In this document: positions 27,971 through 36,898 of the stretch, piece by piece
How the letters are laid out: each line of letters starts with the position of its first letter
Numbering within the stretch: the stretch's first letter is position 1
From: Curtobacterium poinsettiae
GTDB taxonomy: Bacteria; Actinomycetota; Actinomycetes; Actinomycetales; Microbacteriaceae
Assembly (NCBI RefSeq): GCF_025677645.1
Contig: NZ_CP106879.1
Coordinates: forward strand, 1,922,001-1,986,000
Reading direction: 5' to 3'
Length of the DNA: 64,000 nt
Translations under genes and position numbers: made by a program
The notes under the pieces: model-generated
Database searches by the model: none
The model's input: the letters and a program-made list of their open reading frames with translations, nothing else
What the model was told of the DNA's origin: nothing

Positions 27971-28573
27971 TCAGCGCTGGCGGGCGGCTGCTTCGGTGGC
28001 CGCCTGCACGTAGCGTCGTGCAGCCCGGGTCTGACGCAGAATGACGGGGGACATGGCGGCAGCCACGACGAGGAGTGCTCCGCAGATGATGCGACTGAGG
28101 CCAGCTACGAACGAGTCGTCGTCGAACAGGTTCGGGATCTGCGGGCCAGCAATCCCCACGTAGAGCAGCAGGAACTGGCCGAGCGCGACCGGTTGGTAGG
28201 CGGCGCGGAGACGGGCGAGGTCGAATGCCCGTCGCGCGAGGTCGGAGTCGGCTGGTTCGATCGGGGTGCCGCTCGCGATCGCCTTCGCGAGCGTCTTCCG
28301 GCCGAAGCGTGAGAGCCCATCCATCGGCGCCTGCATGTCGGAGGATCGGCGGAGCGTCGTGGTGAGCATCGAGAAGGTGCCGAGAAGACCACCCACTCCT
28401 GCAGCGATGCCGACGATCGCGAGACTGGTCTGGAGCGCGCTGTCCTGCCGTGCGAAGAGCAACCCGCCGACCGCACCGAGGACCACACCGATCGTGACGA
28501 TGACGGCGGTTCTGCGCCAGGCTCGGCGGGCAACGGCCTCGGGGGTGGCTGGCGCTTCCGACACGGCGGTCAT
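27971..28573 (-). CDS. four-TM membrane protein, paralogue of next gene
   Basis: 200 aa. Two hydrophobic hairpins (VIVTIGVVLGAVGGLLF and LAIVGIAAGVGGLLGTF; FLLLYVGIAGPQIPNLF and IICGALLVVAAAMSPVI) are separated by a charged cytoplasmic-looking loop, with an Arg-rich tail. No known catalytic motif. It overlaps the preceding gene by 4 nt (ATGA), and the two proteins share order and motifs (ARRAWRRTAVIV versus IRRAWRRTTLVV; RFGRKTLAKAIASGTPI versus RDRRKIITSAIRSGVPL), so they arose by tandem duplication and may form a heteromer. Function unknown. Confidence 0.8.
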   Translation of the reverse strand: MTAVSEAPATPEAVARRAWRRTAVIVTIGVVLGAVGGLLFARQDSALQTSLAIVGIAAGVGGLLGTFSMLTTTLRRSSDMQAPMDGLSRFGRKTLAKAIASGTPIEPADSDLARRAFDLARLRAAYQPVALGQFLLLYVGIAGPQIPNLFDDDSFVAGLSRIICGALLVVAAAMSPVILRQTRAARRYVQAATEAAARQR

Positions 28574-29172
28574 GCGAGAGGGATCTCAGTAGTGCTGCGG
28601 CGTTCGTTCTCGGCAGTGGCGGCATCCGCGTAGCGCCGAGCTCGGCGGCCTCGGACGACCAGCAACGGCACGACGAACACCATTTCGATGACGAAGAGCG
28701 CGAGGAAGATCCGGCTGATGATCGCGTTGCCATCGCCGGTGACGACCCGGGCGAACTGGGGGGCTGCGGCTCCTGCGAACAGCAGGAGGTTCTGGACGAG
28801 GATCAGCCCGTTGAACGCGGCGGTCGCGCGGGCGAGGGTGAGCGCGCGGTGCCGCAGCTCCGGGCCCGCGTCGTCCGCGAGCGGAACACCCGAGCGGATG
28901 GCGCTCGTGATGATCTTGCGACGGTCTCTCGTCAGGTCCTCGGTCGCCTGCGTGATGATCGACGACGCGCGTGCACTGGTTGGGAGCAACGAGAGCATCC
29001 CGGCCATGCCGACCAGCACCGCGACGCACGTGAAGATCGCCAGGGCGACGGTCCAGGCGTCCTCGTCCCGCGAGGTTGCCCACCCTGCCACCGCTCCGGC
29101 GACCGCAGCGATCGACACGACCAGGGTGGTACGACGCCACGCGCGCCGGATGATTCGTTCGTCTTCCCCCAC
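28570..29172 (-). CDS. four-TM membrane protein, first of a tandem paralogous pair
   Basis: 200 aa, with IRRAWRRTTLVVSIAAVAGA at the start, a second hydrophobic segment (VALAIFTCVAVLVGMAGML), a charged middle loop and two more membrane segments (LILVQNLLLFAGAAAPQF, FLALFVIEMVFVVPLLVV). Translationally coupled to its paralogue downstream. No enzymatic signature; unrecognised beyond actinobacterial membrane protein. Confidence 0.8.
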   Translation of the reverse strand: MGEDERIIRRAWRRTTLVVSIAAVAGAVAGWATSRDEDAWTVALAIFTCVAVLVGMAGMLSLLPTSARASSIITQATEDLTRDRRKIITSAIRSGVPLADDAGPELRHRALTLARATAAFNGLILVQNLLLFAGAAAPQFARVVTGDGNAIISRIFLALFVIEMVFVVPLLVVRGRRARRYADAATAENERRSTTEIPLA

Positions 29173-29252
29173 CCGCTCACCCTACGGGGCGGGGCAGAGC
29201 CGTGTTCTGGAGCCGAGCACCCGTCGGACGCTGGCGGTGTTGTCGAGGCGAG

Positions 29253-29279
29253 GCGGGCCTCCAGGCCGGACGCCGTCAG
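29253..29279. repeat. dispersed GC-rich repeat overlapping a stop codon (copy 1)
   Basis: GGGCCTCCAGGCC followed by GGACGCCGTCAG. The TCA is the stop codon of the DUF4395 gene read on the - strand. A near-identical copy occurs at 44731-44756, likewise overlapping a leftward stop. The GGCCTCCAGGCC core is self-complementary. A terminator-associated or extragenic repeat is possible. Confidence 0.5.
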
Positions 29280-29755
29280 GCGACGCCGCGCCGCGGACGG
29301 AAGACGCCCGCGCGCACCAGCCACACGTAGAGCAGGCAGCCGATGCAGACGTCGAAGGCGGCGTTGAGGAACGCGGCGACCAGGGCGACCGCGGCTCCGA
29401 TCGGGGCCGCGTACGGCACGCCGAGCAGGGCGAGAAGCAGGGCGACGGCGGTCACGAAGAGGCCGACCTGCTGGGCGAAGGTCGGCGGTTCCGGGGCCTC
29501 GAGTTCGGCGGGCGGGGCGAGGCGCGGGCGGACGACCCGTCGGAAGAGCGCGCCGTAGGGGTGTCGGCGGATGCCGGCGATGCCTCCGACGGCGAACAGC
29601 ACGACGATGACCGCGAGCAGCACGATGCCGGCGACCTCCGTCTCGGGGATCAGCGTGAGGACGATCGTCGCGGCGAGGAGCACCGTGGTGATGGCTGCGC
29701 CGAAGCGTGGGGAGCGCGGGTCGATGCCGCGTTCGGTGTCGGTGTTGGTGGTCAT
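29276..29755 (-). CDS. DUF4395 integral membrane protein
   Basis: 159 aa. After a short polar head (MTTNTDTERGIDPRSPRF) come two membrane helices, a linker with RRHPYGALFRRVVRPRL and two more helices ending FDVCIGCLLYVWLVRAGVF. The C-terminal CIGC motif and the layout match DUF4395. Such genes sit next to thioredoxin-like genes in actinobacteria, as here (4-nt overlap), suggesting a membrane thiol-disulphide relay or a sulphur-related role; that role is inferred. Confidence 0.85.
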   Translation of the reverse strand: MTTNTDTERGIDPRSPRFGAAITTVLLAATIVLTLIPETEVAGIVLLAVIVVLFAVGGIAGIRRHPYGALFRRVVRPRLAPPAELEAPEPPTFAQQVGLFVTAVALLLALLGVPYAAPIGAAVALVAAFLNAAFDVCIGCLLYVWLVRAGVFRPRRGVA

Positions 29756-30249
29756 CGGGACTCCTGGTTGCCGGTGGTGCCTGAGGTGTCTGTGCCGCGT
29801 GTGGTGTCTGTGCTGCCTGTGGTCAGGACGGCGTCGAGGGCTGCGGCGAGCTCGGGCGGGCGGGGTGGGCCTCCGAAGCGGGTGCGAATCGTGCGGTCGG
29901 CGTCGAGCAGCAGGACCGTCGGCGTCTGCATCACGTCGAAGCGACGAGCGAGTTCGGGGTGCTCGGCGAGGTCAATCTCGATGCGTCGGACGCCCTCGTG
30001 CTGGTCTGCGACAGCGTCGAGCTGGCGCCGGGTGGCCGGGCACCGCGCACAGGTCGGCGTGGAGAACTGGACGAACGTGGCGGCAGTGCCGTAATCGGTG
30101 TCGAGCGCGAGGCCGTCTGCGTCCTGCCTCGTCGACGCGCCGGTCCCCGCCGATCGGGCTCGACCGGTCCGGTGGCGGAGCAGGAGACCGAGGACCGTGG
30201 TGAGCGCGAGGACCCCCACGAGCACGGCCACTGCGGTTCCGACGGTCAC
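29752..30249 (-). CDS. membrane-anchored thioredoxin-family protein
   Basis: 165 aa from GTG 30249. The N-terminal membrane anchor (VTVGTAVAVLVGVLALTTVL) is followed by a thioredoxin fold with FSTPTCARCPATRRQL (CxxC redox centre) and the cis-Pro loop MQTPTVLLLD. The C-terminal tail is Thr/Gly-rich. Probably outside the membrane, reducing or oxidising partner thiols. Overlaps the DUF4395 gene by 4 nt, so the pair is co-translated. Confidence 0.85.
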   Translation of the reverse strand: MTVGTAVAVLVGVLALTTVLGLLLRHRTGRARSAGTGASTRQDADGLALDTDYGTAATFVQFSTPTCARCPATRRQLDAVADQHEGVRRIEIDLAEHPELARRFDVMQTPTVLLLDADRTIRTRFGGPPRPPELAAALDAVLTTGSTDTTRGTDTSGTTGNQESR

Positions 30250-30340
30250 ACGGCGACGGTACGCCCGGGCGACGAACTGCTGTCGAACGTGACCGGATGT
30301 GACGCCGAAGTGTGCGCGTCGCGCCGGGCTCGGCGGGGGC

Positions 30341-31093
30341 TCAGTCCTCGGGGAGCGTGCGGACCCACTGCTCGAACGCGGCGGCGTCGTCGTCGCTGAA
30401 GACGGCGGAAGGCCGCGACTCGTCCTTCGCCGAGTGCAGGAACAGCGTGCCGTCGGCCATCCCCGGCGTCGCGTCGTCGAGGATCGACGACTTCGCCGCG
30501 ACACCCTTCCTGGCGAGGAAGGTCAGCTGTTCGCCGTTCGTCGATTCTGCGATCGCCGCTTCCCCGTCGAAGAACGAGGCAAGCTCCATCACCAGGAAGG
30601 CGGTGACCCCGTCCTGCGTGGTGAGGGCCACGGCTGGCTTCGTCCGACTCTTGCCGATGCGGTGCTCGACGGCCGTGGCCGTGACTTCCGAGCCGGTCCA
30701 CGGTCGCACCTCGGTCAGGGGGACCCTGGCGGCGACCCGCGCTGCGGGCCGTTTCCGCGGGAGGGAGGCCTGGAACAGCAACGTCCCGATCACGACCGCG
30801 AGGAACCAGGCGTACGGCGAGAACGTCTTCGTCGCGATGAGGACGAGGAAGCCACCGAGGAACCCCGCCGCGACCAGGTTCGGCCACCACCCCGACTCCT
30901 GACGCAGGCCGAGCGGCCAAACCACGGCGCCGTACACGAGTCCGACGACCGTGGGGACCCAGAAGGCCGAGGGGCGGATGGCGCCGGCGTGGAAGTGCAG
31001 CCAGATGTCCGCGCCCGCCATGACGACCGCCATGACGACGAAGAAGACGCGCTGTGCGCGACGGTCCCGCTCGCGAGTGCTCAGTGTGGTCAT
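30341..31093 (-). CDS. membrane protein with soluble C-terminal domain, unknown function
   Basis: 250 aa from ATG 31093, preceded by GGGGGAA. Four hydrophobic stretches lie in the first 125 residues (FFVVMAVVMAGADIWLHFH, VPTVVGLVYGAVVWPLGL, LVAAGFLGGFLVLIATKTF, YAWFLAVVIGTLLFQAS), followed by a soluble domain of about 120 residues with LTTQDGVTAFLVMELASF and an acidic end. No recognised motif. Stand-alone gene divergent from the DUF1653 gene. Confidence 0.75.
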   Translation of the reverse strand: MTTLSTRERDRRAQRVFFVVMAVVMAGADIWLHFHAGAIRPSAFWVPTVVGLVYGAVVWPLGLRQESGWWPNLVAAGFLGGFLVLIATKTFSPYAWFLAVVIGTLLFQASLPRKRPAARVAARVPLTEVRPWTGSEVTATAVEHRIGKSRTKPAVALTTQDGVTAFLVMELASFFDGEAAIAESTNGEQLTFLARKGVAAKSSILDDATPGMADGTLFLHSAKDESRPSAVFSDDDAAAFEQWVRTLPED

Positions 31094-31184
31094 GTGGTTC
31101 CCCCGTGGTGCTCGTTCCCCGTGCTGCTCAGTCAAGCAGAACGCGCGGTCACGGTCCCACCGCTCGGGCCGTACCCTCGGTCGC

Positions 31185-31403
31185 GTGACTGACGACGTGA
31201 CACCTGGCCGGTACCGACACTTCAAGGGCAACGACTACGAGGTGCTCCTGGTCGCCCGTGACGTCGAGACCGAGGAGCCGGTGGTCGTCTACCAGGCCCT
31301 GTACGGCGAGCACGGCCACTGGGTCCGTTCGCTCGCCGACTTCACGGCGCACGTCACCCGAGACGGCTACGACGGGCCGCGGTTCGTGCCGGTCGGCAGC
31401 TGA
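31185..31403 (+). CDS. DUF1653 family small protein
   Basis: 72 aa with a GTG start. GRYRHFKGNDYEVLLVARD, VVVYQALYGEHGHWVRSLADF and GPRFVPV cover the whole DUF1653 domain, a small beta-rich fold of unknown function that is widespread in bacteria. Probably cytosolic. Divergent from the membrane protein gene upstream, with about 90 nt between starts. Confidence 0.85.
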   Translation: MTDDVTPGRYRHFKGNDYEVLLVARDVETEEPVVVYQALYGEHGHWVRSLADFTAHVTRDGYDGPRFVPVGS

Positions 31404-31471
31404 CGGCCCGAGCAACCGGTGTCGGCGCCCGCCCCTAGGCTTTCAGCGCACCGGAGAGCAAGGGGGAGCGC

Positions 31472-34400
31472 ATGCAGATCGGCGTCGACGGGCACGTGCT
31501 GCTCAGCCCGAGTGACCTGAGCACGTGGTCGGCCTGCGAGTGGGCGTTCCTCCGCCGCCTCGACGCCAAGCTCGGTCGCGGGGAAGCGCTGCCGGAGGCG
31601 CACGACGACATGCTCGAGCGCACGGCACGGCTGGGGGACCAGCACGAGCTCGACTACCTCGACATCCTCAAGCAGACCCGCGACGTCGTCGAGTTCGCCC
31701 GCCCCGCCCCGCCGGACTACGCGCGCGCCGCAGCCGAAGCACAACAGGCCTTCGCCGACGGTGCCGACGTGCTGTACCAGCCGACGTTCCACGCAGCACC
31801 CTCGGTCGACGCGCCCGGCTTCATCGGCTTCGCGGACTTCATCATCCGGAACGACCGCGGCGAGTACGAGGTCTACGACACCAAGCTCGCCCGCCACGCC
31901 AAGATCAGCGCCCTGCTGCAGCTCGCCGCGTACGCCGAGCAGATGCAGGCGCACGGCATCCCCACCGGTGGGCAGGTGCACCTGGTGCTCGGCGACCGGA
32001 CGACGACCACGCACGACCTCGCCGACATCGCGCCGGTGTACCGCACGCAGCGCGCCGAGCTGCAGCGGGTCATCGCCGAGCGCATCGCGGCAGACGAACC
32101 GCTGCGATGGGGCGACCCGCGCTACTCGAGCTGTGGCCGATGCGCTGTCTGCTCGACGCAGGTCGCCGAGCACCGTGACCTCGTCCTCGTCGCCGGCATG
32201 CGCCTCGACCAACGGGCCAAGCTGATCAAACACGAGGTGCGGACGATCGACGACCTGGCGGTCCGCACCCGGGCAGTACCGGGCTTGTCCCGCGCGACGC
32301 AGGATCGGCTGGTACGGCAGGCGAGCCTCCAGATCGAGTCGGAAGACGCCCGACGGAAGGGCGCCGACGGGCCGGGCCAGCCCGTCACGCCGCGCTTCGA
32401 GGTCCTCGACGCCCGCGCGCTCGACGCCATCCCGGCGCCCGACCCGGGCGACGTGTTCTTCGACTTCGAGGGCGACCCGCTGCACACCGAGGACGGCGTG
32501 CACTGGGGCCTCGACTACCTGTTCGGCCTGGTCGACGACCAGGCCGAGTTCACGGCGTTCTGGGCGCACACCATCCGCGATGAGCGGCAGGCGCTGGTCG
32601 ACTTCCTCGCGTTCATCCAGGCGCGGCGCGAGCAGTACCCCGGCATGCACATCTACCACTACGCGGCCTACGAGCGGACGCACCTGCTGTCGCTCGCCGC
32701 CCGGCACGGCGTGGGCGAGGACGCCGTCGACGACCTGCTGCGCGCCGGGGTCCTGGTCGACCTGTACCCGATCGTCCGCAAGGCCCTGGTCGTCGGCAGC
32801 CACAGCTACTCCATCAAGAAGCTCGAACCGCTGTACATGGGGTCGGACCTGCGCGAGAGCGACGTCACGAACGCGGCGGACAGCATCACCGCCTACGTCG
32901 ACGCGATCGAGGAACTCCGGAACGGTGACGCCGTCGAGGGGCAGCGGATGCTCGACCAGGTCGCCGACTACAACGCCTACGACTGCCGCTCGACCCTGCG
33001 CCTACGCGACTGGCTCCGCTCGCTGCGTACCGGGGACCCCGACGCGGCCGACCCGGCGCTCGAGCTCGAAGTCCCGCCGATCCCCGTCGAGCGCGAGCCG
33101 AACCCGGTGTACGTCGCCCTGGCCGCGCAACTCGCGGACGTCGATGCCCTCGACCGCACTCCCGACCAGACCGCGTTGGCGCTCGCCGCAGCCGCGATCG
33201 ACTACCACCGCCGCGAGGCCAAGACCTTCTGGCAGGACCACTTCGACCGCCTGCGGAATCCGGTCGACGACTGGGCCGACACGCGTGACGTCCTGGTCGT
33301 GGAGCGTGCGTCGGTCGAGCGCGACTGGGACACGCTGCCGCGTGCACGCTCGCAGTCGCGGGAACTTCGGTTGTCGGGGACGCTCGCGCCCGGCTCGCGG
33401 CTCCGGCCTGGAGGCACGCCCCACCTCGTCTACGACGACCCACTCCCGCCGTCGGTCGTGTCTCCGGGCCCCGGGTCGAAGGGTGCTTCGGCGCGCGCCG
33501 TGATCGTGGACTTGTGGGACAACGGCGATGCGGTCGAGGTGCTCGTGAAAGAAGGACTGCCCGTCGGTGGCGAGCCGCACCACGAGTTCCCCGTGGCGCT
33601 CGCCCCGTCGGCACCGCCCCGTGCGAAGCCCCAGCCCGAGGCGATCGCGTGGTGGGGCCAGGCCGTCCTCGACGAGCTGCCCGAGATGCTGCCCGACCCC
33701 GCGCTCGACCTGCTGCGCCGTGTGCCTCCTCGTGGCCGGATCGTCCCGGTGCAGGGCGACGACACGGTGTCGGCCGTCGTGTCGACCCTGCTCGACCTCG
33801 ACCACTCGTACCTGGCGATCCAGGGGCCTCCCGGCACGGGCAAGACCTACGTCGGCTCGAACGTCGTCGCCCGGCTCGTCCGCGAGTACGGCTGGCGCGT
33901 CGGGGTCGTCGGGCAGTCCCACGCGACGTCGGAGAACTTCCTGACCTCGGTCGTGAGCGCCGGCGTCCCCGCGGACCGGGTCGTGAAGGTGCCGAAGTCC
34001 GGTGCGACCGAGGACGAGCTCGACGCCGCCGCGTGGACGCCCGTGAAGAACGGTGCCGCCGTCGCCGTGTTCCTGTCATCGTGCGAGGCATCCGGCGCCG
34101 GCGGCGTGGTCGGCGGCACGGCGTGGACGTTCGCGAACGAGTCGACGATCGAGCGTCGTTCCCTCGACCTGCTCGTGGTCGACGAGGCCGGGCAGTTCTC
34201 CCTGGCCCCGACCATCGCATCGTCCGTCGCCGCGACCCGCCTCCTGCTGCTCGGGGACCCCCAGCAGCTGCCCCAGGTGTCGCAGGGCTCGCACCCCGAG
34301 CCCGTCGACGAGTCAGCGCTCGGCTGGCTCGCCGACGGCCAGCACGTCCTGCCGCCCGAGTTCGGGTACTTCCTCGCTCGCACCCGCCGCATGGAGCCCG

Positions 34401-34981
34401 CACTGACCGAGTCCGTCTCGGCCCTGTCCTACGACGGGCAACTGGCCTCGATGGTCTCCGGGCGGCACCTCGACGGCATCGACGCCGGCGTGCACCCCGT
34501 GCCGGTCGTGCACGCCGGCAACACGACGTCCTCTGCTGAAGAGGCCTCCCGGGTCGTCGCGCTCGTCGGTGACGTCGTCGGCCGCACGTGGACGGACGGC
34601 TCCGACACCCGCGCCCTGACCGACGAGGACGTCATCGTGGTCGCGCCGTACAACGCGCAGGGTGCACTGATCCGGCAGGAGCTCGATCGCGCTGGCTTCG
34701 CCGGCACCCAGGTCGGCACGGTCGACCTGTTCCAGGGCCGCGAAGCCGTCGTGTCGATCGTGTCCCTGGCGGCGTCGAGTGCGGCAGACATCCCGCGCGG
34801 CCTCGACTTCCTGCTCATGCCGAACCGGTTGAACGTGGCCATCTCGCGGGCGAAGTGGGCGGCGTACCTCGTGCACTCGCCCGCGCTGACCACGGGGCTG
34901 CCCCCGTCGATCTCCGGGCTCTCGCTGCTGTCCCGCTTCATCGAGCTCGTCGAGCCCCGCCCGCAGGCCGTCCGAGCCTGA
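31472..34981 (+). CDS. TM0106-type RecB-like nuclease / RNase H-like / Upf1-type SF1 helicase
   Basis: 1169 aa. Residues 1-220 form a RecB-like PD-(D/E)XK nuclease (GFADF near 119-123, YDTKLAR with D136 and K138) followed by a Cys cluster (SSCGRCAVC). Residues about 330-510 carry DEDD exonuclease-like motifs (FFDFEGDP, YHYAAYE, YDC). From about 780 there is an SF1 helicase with GPPGTGKTY (near 785), VVDEAGQFSL (near 902), GDPQQLPQ and a C-terminal lobe ending NVAISRAKW. This is the standard domain order of TM0106 family RecB-like putative nucleases. A DNA or RNA repair/processing role is inferred. Good AGGGGGAG ribosome site. Confidence 0.88.
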   Translation: MQIGVDGHVLLSPSDLSTWSACEWAFLRRLDAKLGRGEALPEAHDDMLERTARLGDQHELDYLDILKQTRDVVEFARPAPPDYARAAAEAQQAFADGADVLYQPTFHAAPSVDAPGFIGFADFIIRNDRGEYEVYDTKLARHAKISALLQLAAYAEQMQAHGIPTGGQVHLVLGDRTTTTHDLADIAPVYRTQRAELQRVIAERIAADEPLRWGDPRYSSCGRCAVCSTQVAEHRDLVLVAGMRLDQRAKLIKHEVRTIDDLAVRTRAVPGLSRATQDRLVRQASLQIESEDARRKGADGPGQPVTPRFEVLDARALDAIPAPDPGDVFFDFEGDPLHTEDGVHWGLDYLFGLVDDQAEFTAFWAHTIRDERQALVDFLAFIQARREQYPGMHIYHYAAYERTHLLSLAARHGVGEDAVDDLLRAGVLVDLYPIVRKALVVGSHSYSIKKLEPLYMGSDLRESDVTNAADSITAYVDAIEELRNGDAVEGQRMLDQVADYNAYDCRSTLRLRDWLRSLRTGDPDAADPALELEVPPIPVEREPNPVYVALAAQLADVDALDRTPDQTALALAAAAIDYHRREAKTFWQDHFDRLRNPVDDWADTRDVLVVERASVERDWDTLPRARSQSRELRLSGTLAPGSRLRPGGTPHLVYDDPLPPSVVSPGPGSKGASARAVIVDLWDNGDAVEVLVKEGLPVGGEPHHEFPVALAPSAPPRAKPQPEAIAWWGQAVLDELPEMLPDPALDLLRRVPPRGRIVPVQGDDTVSAVVSTLLDLDHSYLAIQGPPGTGKTYVGSNVVARLVREYGWRVGVVGQSHATSENFLTSVVSAGVPADRVVKVPKSGATEDELDAAAWTPVKNGAAVAVFLSSCEASGAGGVVGGTAWTFANESTIERRSLDLLVVDEAGQFSLAPTIASSVAATRLLLLGDPQQLPQVSQGSHPEPVDESALGWLADGQHVLPPEFGYFLARTRRMEPALTESVSALSYDGQLASMVSGRHLDGIDAGVHPVPVVHAGNTTSSAEEASRVVALVGDVVGRTWTDGSDTRALTDEDVIVVAPYNAQGALIRQELDRAGFAGTQVGTVDLFQGREAVVSIVSLAASSAADIPRGLDFLLMPNRLNVAISRAKWAAYLVHSPALTTGLPPSISGLSLLSRFIELVEPRPQAVRA

Positions 34982-34998
34982 CCGCGAAGGCAAGGGAC

Positions 34999-35379
34999 AT
35001 GCTGGAGGACTGGGCGAGCCGCCCGTCGCCGTGGCGCTCTCGGGCATCGACGGCTGACCTCGTCGTGACCGTCTCGCTGTTCGTCGCGACGGCGCTGGCT
35101 GGGATCGCCGCTGTGCTCATCGGGTGGGTGTTCGCCGGACTGTCGCAGTACAGCTGTGACTGGGAGACGTCGACGCGTCCGTGCTCGCCGTGGGTCGCGT
35201 GGCTCCCCAGCCTGGTCGAGAGCATCGTGCTCGTCGTTGTCTTCGTCGGGGGCGCGGTCGTGGCCGCACGGGTTCGACGGACGAGGTCGCAGGGATGGGC
35301 GGTCGCCGTCAGCACCGCGACCGTCATGGCGATCGTGGTCTCCGTGACCTGGGTGGTCGTCGCGGAGCACACCGGGTGA
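34999..35379 (+). CDS. small membrane protein
   Basis: 126 aa from ATG 34999, 17 nt after the nuclease-helicase stop, with AAGGGA upstream. Three membrane segments (VVTVSLFVATALAGIAAVLI, SLVESIVLVVVFVGGAVVAA, VSTATVMAIVVSVTWVVVA) with an extracytoplasmic loop containing two Cys (YSCDWETSTRPCSPW). Function unknown; proximity suggests read-through transcription. Confidence 0.75.
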   Translation: MLEDWASRPSPWRSRASTADLVVTVSLFVATALAGIAAVLIGWVFAGLSQYSCDWETSTRPCSPWVAWLPSLVESIVLVVVFVGGAVVAARVRRTRSQGWAVAVSTATVMAIVVSVTWVVVAEHTG

Positions 35380-35391
35380 GTCAGCGCTGCG

Positions 35392-35439
35392 TGACGGTTC
35401 TGGTTCGCGAACCCCGGGGATCATGAACCAGAACCGTCA
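35392..35439. repeat. 48-bp palindromic element, copy 1
   Basis: TGACGGTTCTGGTTC (35392-35406) and GAACCAGAACCGTCA (35425-35439) are perfect 15-bp arms around an 18-nt centre that contains CCCCGGGG. The same element, also 48 bp, occurs at 47388-47435. Both are intergenic. REP-like element or bidirectional terminator; no U-run follows. Confidence 0.75.
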
Positions 35440-35527
35440 ACCGCACGAAACCATGGACCCACCCGCCGCGCCGTGACGCCAGAACGAGGGCTGGCCGGAC
35501 CAGACGTCGTCCTGGAACGGTGGAGGC

Positions 35528-36385
35528 ATGGGGGAGCACACGATCACCGCGGACCGTCCGAGCCCGAAGGGAACGGCGCCGCTGACACTCCGCGCCCGTA
35601 AGCCCGGGTACGCCGTGATGCAGCAGTGTCTCGCGATCCAGGCCGAGGGCCGCGCGCTGACGACCTGGCAGCGGTTCTGGGGGCACGACCCGCTCCGGCC
35701 GGAAGCCCGTTCGTGGTTCAAGGGAGCGATCGGCGAGCGGCATGTCGCGGCCCAGCTCGAGGCACTCGGCCCGGACTGCACGGTCCTGCACGCTGTCCCG
35801 GTCGGGAAGGGCAGCACGGACATCGATCACGTCGTCGTCGGTCCGACCGGTGTCTTCTCGATCAACACGAAGAACCACTCCGGTCACGCGGTCTGGGCGG
35901 GCGGACGCACACTGATGGTGAACGGCCAGCGGACGCCGCACCTGCACCGCGCGCTGGCCGAGGGGGAGCGTGCGACTGCCCTGCTGTCGGCCGCAGCGGG
36001 CGGTCCGATCCTCGTGCAGCCGATCCTGGTGGTCGAGGCCGCCGAACTCCGGTTCGGCAAGAAGCCGCCGGCAGCCGTGATCCTCGAGCCCGAGCGTCTG
36101 GGCAGCTGGATCCGCGGGCTTCCCCGCGTGCACTCCGACGAAGCCGTGCGCTTCCTGTCGATGCTGGCGGAGGAACGGCGTACCTGGCACGTCGACGCCG
36201 TCGTCATCGACGACACACTCCGCCACGTCCAGCGCTTCGAGCGACTCGAACGCGAGATCGCCGGAGCTCGCTCCCGCCGCAGCCTCATGCGTCGGGCTCG
36301 GGTCCTCGCGGTCCTGGCCGTTCCGGCGGGCGGTCTGCTCGGGTACTGGTGGGCCGTCGCAGCCGCGGCGATGGCGGCTGCCTGA
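35528..36385 (+). CDS. NERD-domain protein
   Basis: 285 aa. Residues about 70-165 hold the NERD (nuclease-related) domain: FKGAIGERHVAAQLE, STDIDHVVVGPTGVFSINTK with the catalytic-like D and the NTK lysine, and ILVVEAAEL. The N-terminal 65 residues are low in structure, and the C terminus ends in a basic helix plus a membrane segment (VLAVLAVPAGGLLGYWWAVA). A membrane-tethered nuclease-like role is inferred. ATG 35528 follows GGTGGAGG. Confidence 0.85.
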   Translation: MGEHTITADRPSPKGTAPLTLRARKPGYAVMQQCLAIQAEGRALTTWQRFWGHDPLRPEARSWFKGAIGERHVAAQLEALGPDCTVLHAVPVGKGSTDIDHVVVGPTGVFSINTKNHSGHAVWAGGRTLMVNGQRTPHLHRALAEGERATALLSAAAGGPILVQPILVVEAAELRFGKKPPAAVILEPERLGSWIRGLPRVHSDEAVRFLSMLAEERRTWHVDAVVIDDTLRHVQRFERLEREIAGARSRRSLMRRARVLAVLAVPAGGLLGYWWAVAAAAMAAA

Positions 36386-36417
36386 CGACGATCGCGCCGA
36401 GCCTCTGACGGAGCGGG

Positions 36418-36843
36418 TCAGTCGTCGCTGGTCGGGACACCGCTCTGCATCTGCGCCCGCATCTGGGCGAGGACGTCGGCGTGCAGGAAGTTCGCTTCGG
36501 CAGCACTCGTCGGGTCGACCACGATGCCGAACTCCTCGGGCAGCGCGGACACGAGCTCGGACATCGGCACGGGACGCCCCTCGGCCTCGGGCAGACCGGC
36601 GGCGAGTTCGGCCGGGTCGGTGAAGACGGGCACGAACGGCTTGTCCCGGATCATGACGTGGGCGACGCTGCCGGCCTCCGGGGTGCCCGCCGGCTTCCAG
36701 GGGACCCACGCCGCGCTGCGCAGGAAGCCCGCGGGCGAGGCAGCCATCCTCCGTCGCAGTTCGGCGGCCGCGGTCGGCGGGGCCTTGTCGACGCCGCGGC
36801 CGAAGGCTGATCCGTTGGTCTGATCGCTACTCACACCAGCCAT
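36418..36843 (-). CDS. SseB-like protein
   Basis: About 141 aa from ATG 36843; GTG 36864 and GTG 36834 are alternatives. KPFVPVFTDPAELAAGLPE, PMSELVSALPEEFGIVVDP and EANFLHADVLAQM match the SseB N-terminal domain found in many actinobacterial hypothetical proteins. Cytosolic, function unknown; no partner is evident from context. Confidence 0.75.
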   Translation of the reverse strand: MAGVSSDQTNGSAFGRGVDKAPPTAAAELRRRMAASPAGFLRSAAWVPWKPAGTPEAGSVAHVMIRDKPFVPVFTDPAELAAGLPEAEGRPVPMSELVSALPEEFGIVVDPTSAAEANFLHADVLAQMRAQMQSGVPTSDD

Positions 36844-36898
36844 GCTGTCACGGTCGTCGGACACGGCGGGCCGAGCCGTGCCTCCAGGGGTGCCAGCG